This document shows, piece after piece, positions 62,840 to 64,000 of a stretch of 64,000 nt of DNA. A program made the position numbers and the translations under genes. The stretch is from an uncultured bacterium. Lineage in GTDB: Bacteria > Bacillota > Clostridia > Oscillospirales > CAG-272. The notes under the pieces were generated by a model. The model saw nothing but the letters and a program-made list of their open reading frames with translations. It searched no databases and was not told the origin of the DNA. The DNA lies in NCBI GenBank assembly GCA_945920215.1, contig CAMEJM010000001.1, forward strand, positions 1-64,000, in the 5' to 3' direction. How positions within the stretch are numbered: position 1 is the first letter of the stretch; each line of letters begins with the position of its first letter.

Positions 62840-62869
62840 AAAACCCCCGCAGAGCAAAGTCTGCGGGGG
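62840..62869 (-). terminator. Terminator after the GGGtGRT gene
   Basis: A 10-bp stem CCCCCGCAGA / TCTGCGGGGG is followed on the minus strand by TTTTCGTTC, 38 bp past the stop. Confidence 0.85.
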
Positions 62870-62907
62870 AAACGCGGTGATTATGATCAGTCAGATAGAT
62901 AATACCG

Positions 62908-63909
62908 TTACTTATTCATTGCTTCTTCGACAGCAACTGCAACGGCGACGGTCGCGCCGACCATCGGGTTGTTGCCCATACCGATGAGCCCCATCATTTC
63001 GACATGCGCGGGCACGGAAGAGGAGCCTGCGAACTGCGCGTCGGAGTGCATACGACCCATGGTATCGGTCATGCCGTAAGAGGAAGGACCGGCAGCCATA
63101 TTGTCGGGATGCAGGGTACGACCCGTACCGCCGCCCGAAGCAACCGAGAAATACTTGACGCCGTTCTCCACGCACCATTTCTTATAGGTGCCTGCAACGG
63201 GATGCTGGAAGCGGGTGGGGTTGGTGGAGTTACCGGTGATGGAAACGCCGACGTTCTCCAGCTTCATAATCGCAACGCCCTCGGGCACGTTGTCTGCGCC
63301 GTAGCACTTCACGGCAGCGCGCGGACCCTTGGAATACGGCACCTCCTTGACAACCTTAACCGTCTCGGTGTAGGGGTCAAAGACAGTCTCGCAGTAGGTG
63401 AAGCCGTTGATACGGGAAATGATGAACGCCGCGTCCTTGCCCAGACCGTTCAGAATCACGCGGAGGGGCTTTACGCGCACCTTGTTTGCGTTGAGCGCGA
63501 TTTTGATAGCGCCCTCAGCCGCCGCGAAGGACTCGTGTCCCGCGAGGAAGCAGAAGCACTCGGTATCCTCGGAGAGGAGCATCTTGCCGAGGTTGCCGTG
63601 ACCGAGACCGACCTTGCGGTTCTCCGCAACCGAACCGGGAATGCAGAAGCTCTGAAGCCCGATACCGATCGCCGCAGCCGCGTCAGCCGCTTTCTTGCAG
63701 CCGGACTTGATGGCGATGGCGGCGCCGACGGTGTATGCCCAAATGGCGTTTTCAAAGCAAATCGGCTGCGTGGTACGGACGATGTTGTCCACGTCAATGC
63801 CTTTTGCAAGGGTGATTTCCTTGCATTCGTCGATAGAGGAAATGCCGTATTCTTTCAGCGCGGCGAGAATTTTCGCTTCGCGTCTCTCGTAACCTTCAAA
63901 GTTTGCCAT
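62908..63909 (-). CDS. GGGtGRT protein
   Basis: The 333-residue protein contains the name-giving motif, here ASGGGTGRTLHPDNMAAG (about residue 260), and the matching C-terminal block SSSVPAHVEMMGLIGMGNNP. The family is widespread in strict anaerobes and usually sits next to a NifU-like scaffold, so a role in iron-sulfur metabolism is suggested in annotation, without proof. The start at 63909 follows GGAGGG by 8 bases. It lies 14 bp after the NifU-like gene. Confidence 0.9.
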   Translation of the reverse strand: MANFEGYERREAKILAALKEYGISSIDECKEITLAKGIDVDNIVRTTQPICFENAIWAYTVGAAIAIKSGCKKAADAAAAIGIGLQSFCIPGSVAENRKVGLGHGNLGKMLLSEDTECFCFLAGHESFAAAEGAIKIALNANKVRVKPLRVILNGLGKDAAFIISRINGFTYCETVFDPYTETVKVVKEVPYSKGPRAAVKCYGADNVPEGVAIMKLENVGVSITGNSTNPTRFQHPVAGTYKKWCVENGVKYFSVASGGGTGRTLHPDNMAAGPSSYGMTDTMGRMHSDAQFAGSSSVPAHVEMMGLIGMGNNPMVGATVAVAVAVEEAMNK

Positions 63910-63923
63910 TAGCAGTTCCCTCC

Positions 63924-64000
63924 TCAATTCTTACGGGGATCGATGTACTTCACAGCTTCATCGAACCGCCCGTATGTACCCATGGATTTCTTGTATGCCT
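63924..64000 (-). CDS. NifU-like iron-sulfur cluster scaffold protein (C-terminal end only)
   Basis: Only the last 25 codons lie in the window. They end SMGTYGRFDEAVKYIDPRKN, matching the C-terminus (YGRYDEAVKYIDPR...) of the clostridial NifU-like scaffold proteins that precede GGGtGRT genes. The rest continues past the right edge. Confidence 0.75.
   Translation of the reverse strand, partial: AYKKSMGTYGRFDEAVKYIDPRKN

Larger units (their letters stand above)
62565..62907. other. Intergenic region between the ECF S component and GGGtGRT genes
   Basis: It contains the ECF gene promoter (62673-62701) and the terminator of the GGGtGRT gene (62840-62869). The 110-bp ECF leader (62565-62672) and 62702-62839 show nothing recognisable. 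Confidence 0.6.

Overview
The window reads as chromosomal DNA from an anaerobic, endospore-forming Bacillota, most likely class Clostridia and close to the Oscillospirales/Ruminococcaceae group. The support is direct: a germination protease next to spoIVA, a RicT (YaaT) homologue, a PyrI-type aspartate carbamoyltransferase, a small 2x[4Fe-4S] ferredoxin, a GGGtGRT protein beside a NifU-like gene, a T-box leader, Shine-Dalgarno-led genes, and high GC. No phage, integrase, insertion sequence or CRISPR array was seen. The naming of the group is inference.

Layout. 1-5.7 kb (minus strand): a 956-residue membrane protein that looks like a catalytically dead P-type ATPase, RlmB, a zinc-ribbon protein, a SigH-like sigma factor and a DUF4364 protein. 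5.7-12.1 kb: an orphan oligopeptide-type binding lipoprotein, gpr-spoIVA, a small P-loop kinase, and rplM-rpsI behind a consensus promoter. 12.3-21.3 kb: a five-gene operon (coiled-coil membrane protein, MoxR ATPase with an Ala/Pro/Lys tail, DUF58, two BatA/BatB-like VWA membrane proteins) carrying four MIDAS sites. 21.6-24.4 kb: tRNA-Lys, eno, and a LysM protein with a degenerate SleL-like domain.

24.3-33.6 kb: tatD and metG diverge from holB-ricT. Ferredoxin, a TrmN6-like methyltransferase, rsmI and thrS (behind a T-box) follow. This is the Bacillus holB-yaaT-rsmI-metS-tatD neighbourhood with one block inverted. 33.6-35.5 kb: a membrane protein and fba. 35.7-44.7 kb: a promoter-led trio made of a 1949-residue transglutaminase-like/DUF4011/SF1 helicase/nuclease-like/DUF3320 protein plus SbcD-like and membrane-spanning SbcC-like proteins. 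This is the best candidate for a poorly described system.

44.8-48.1 kb: csoR-copA-copZ copper regulon with two visible CsoR-type operators. 48.2-58.3 kb: a nine-gene pyrC-carA-carB-pyrK-pyrD-pyrF-pyrE-pyrB-pyrI operon encoding every step of de novo UMP synthesis. Its leader contains an attenuator with a visible competing pairing. 58.4-64 kb: a PPase-like/NUDIX fusion, an SOS operon (lexA, an 85-residue protein, Y-family polymerase), a small membrane protein, an ECF S component, and the GGGtGRT/NifU-like pair running off the right edge.

Start codons were chosen from visible ribosome-binding sites, so many genes begin inside the longest possible reading frame. All family names come from motif recognition by eye; no search was run.
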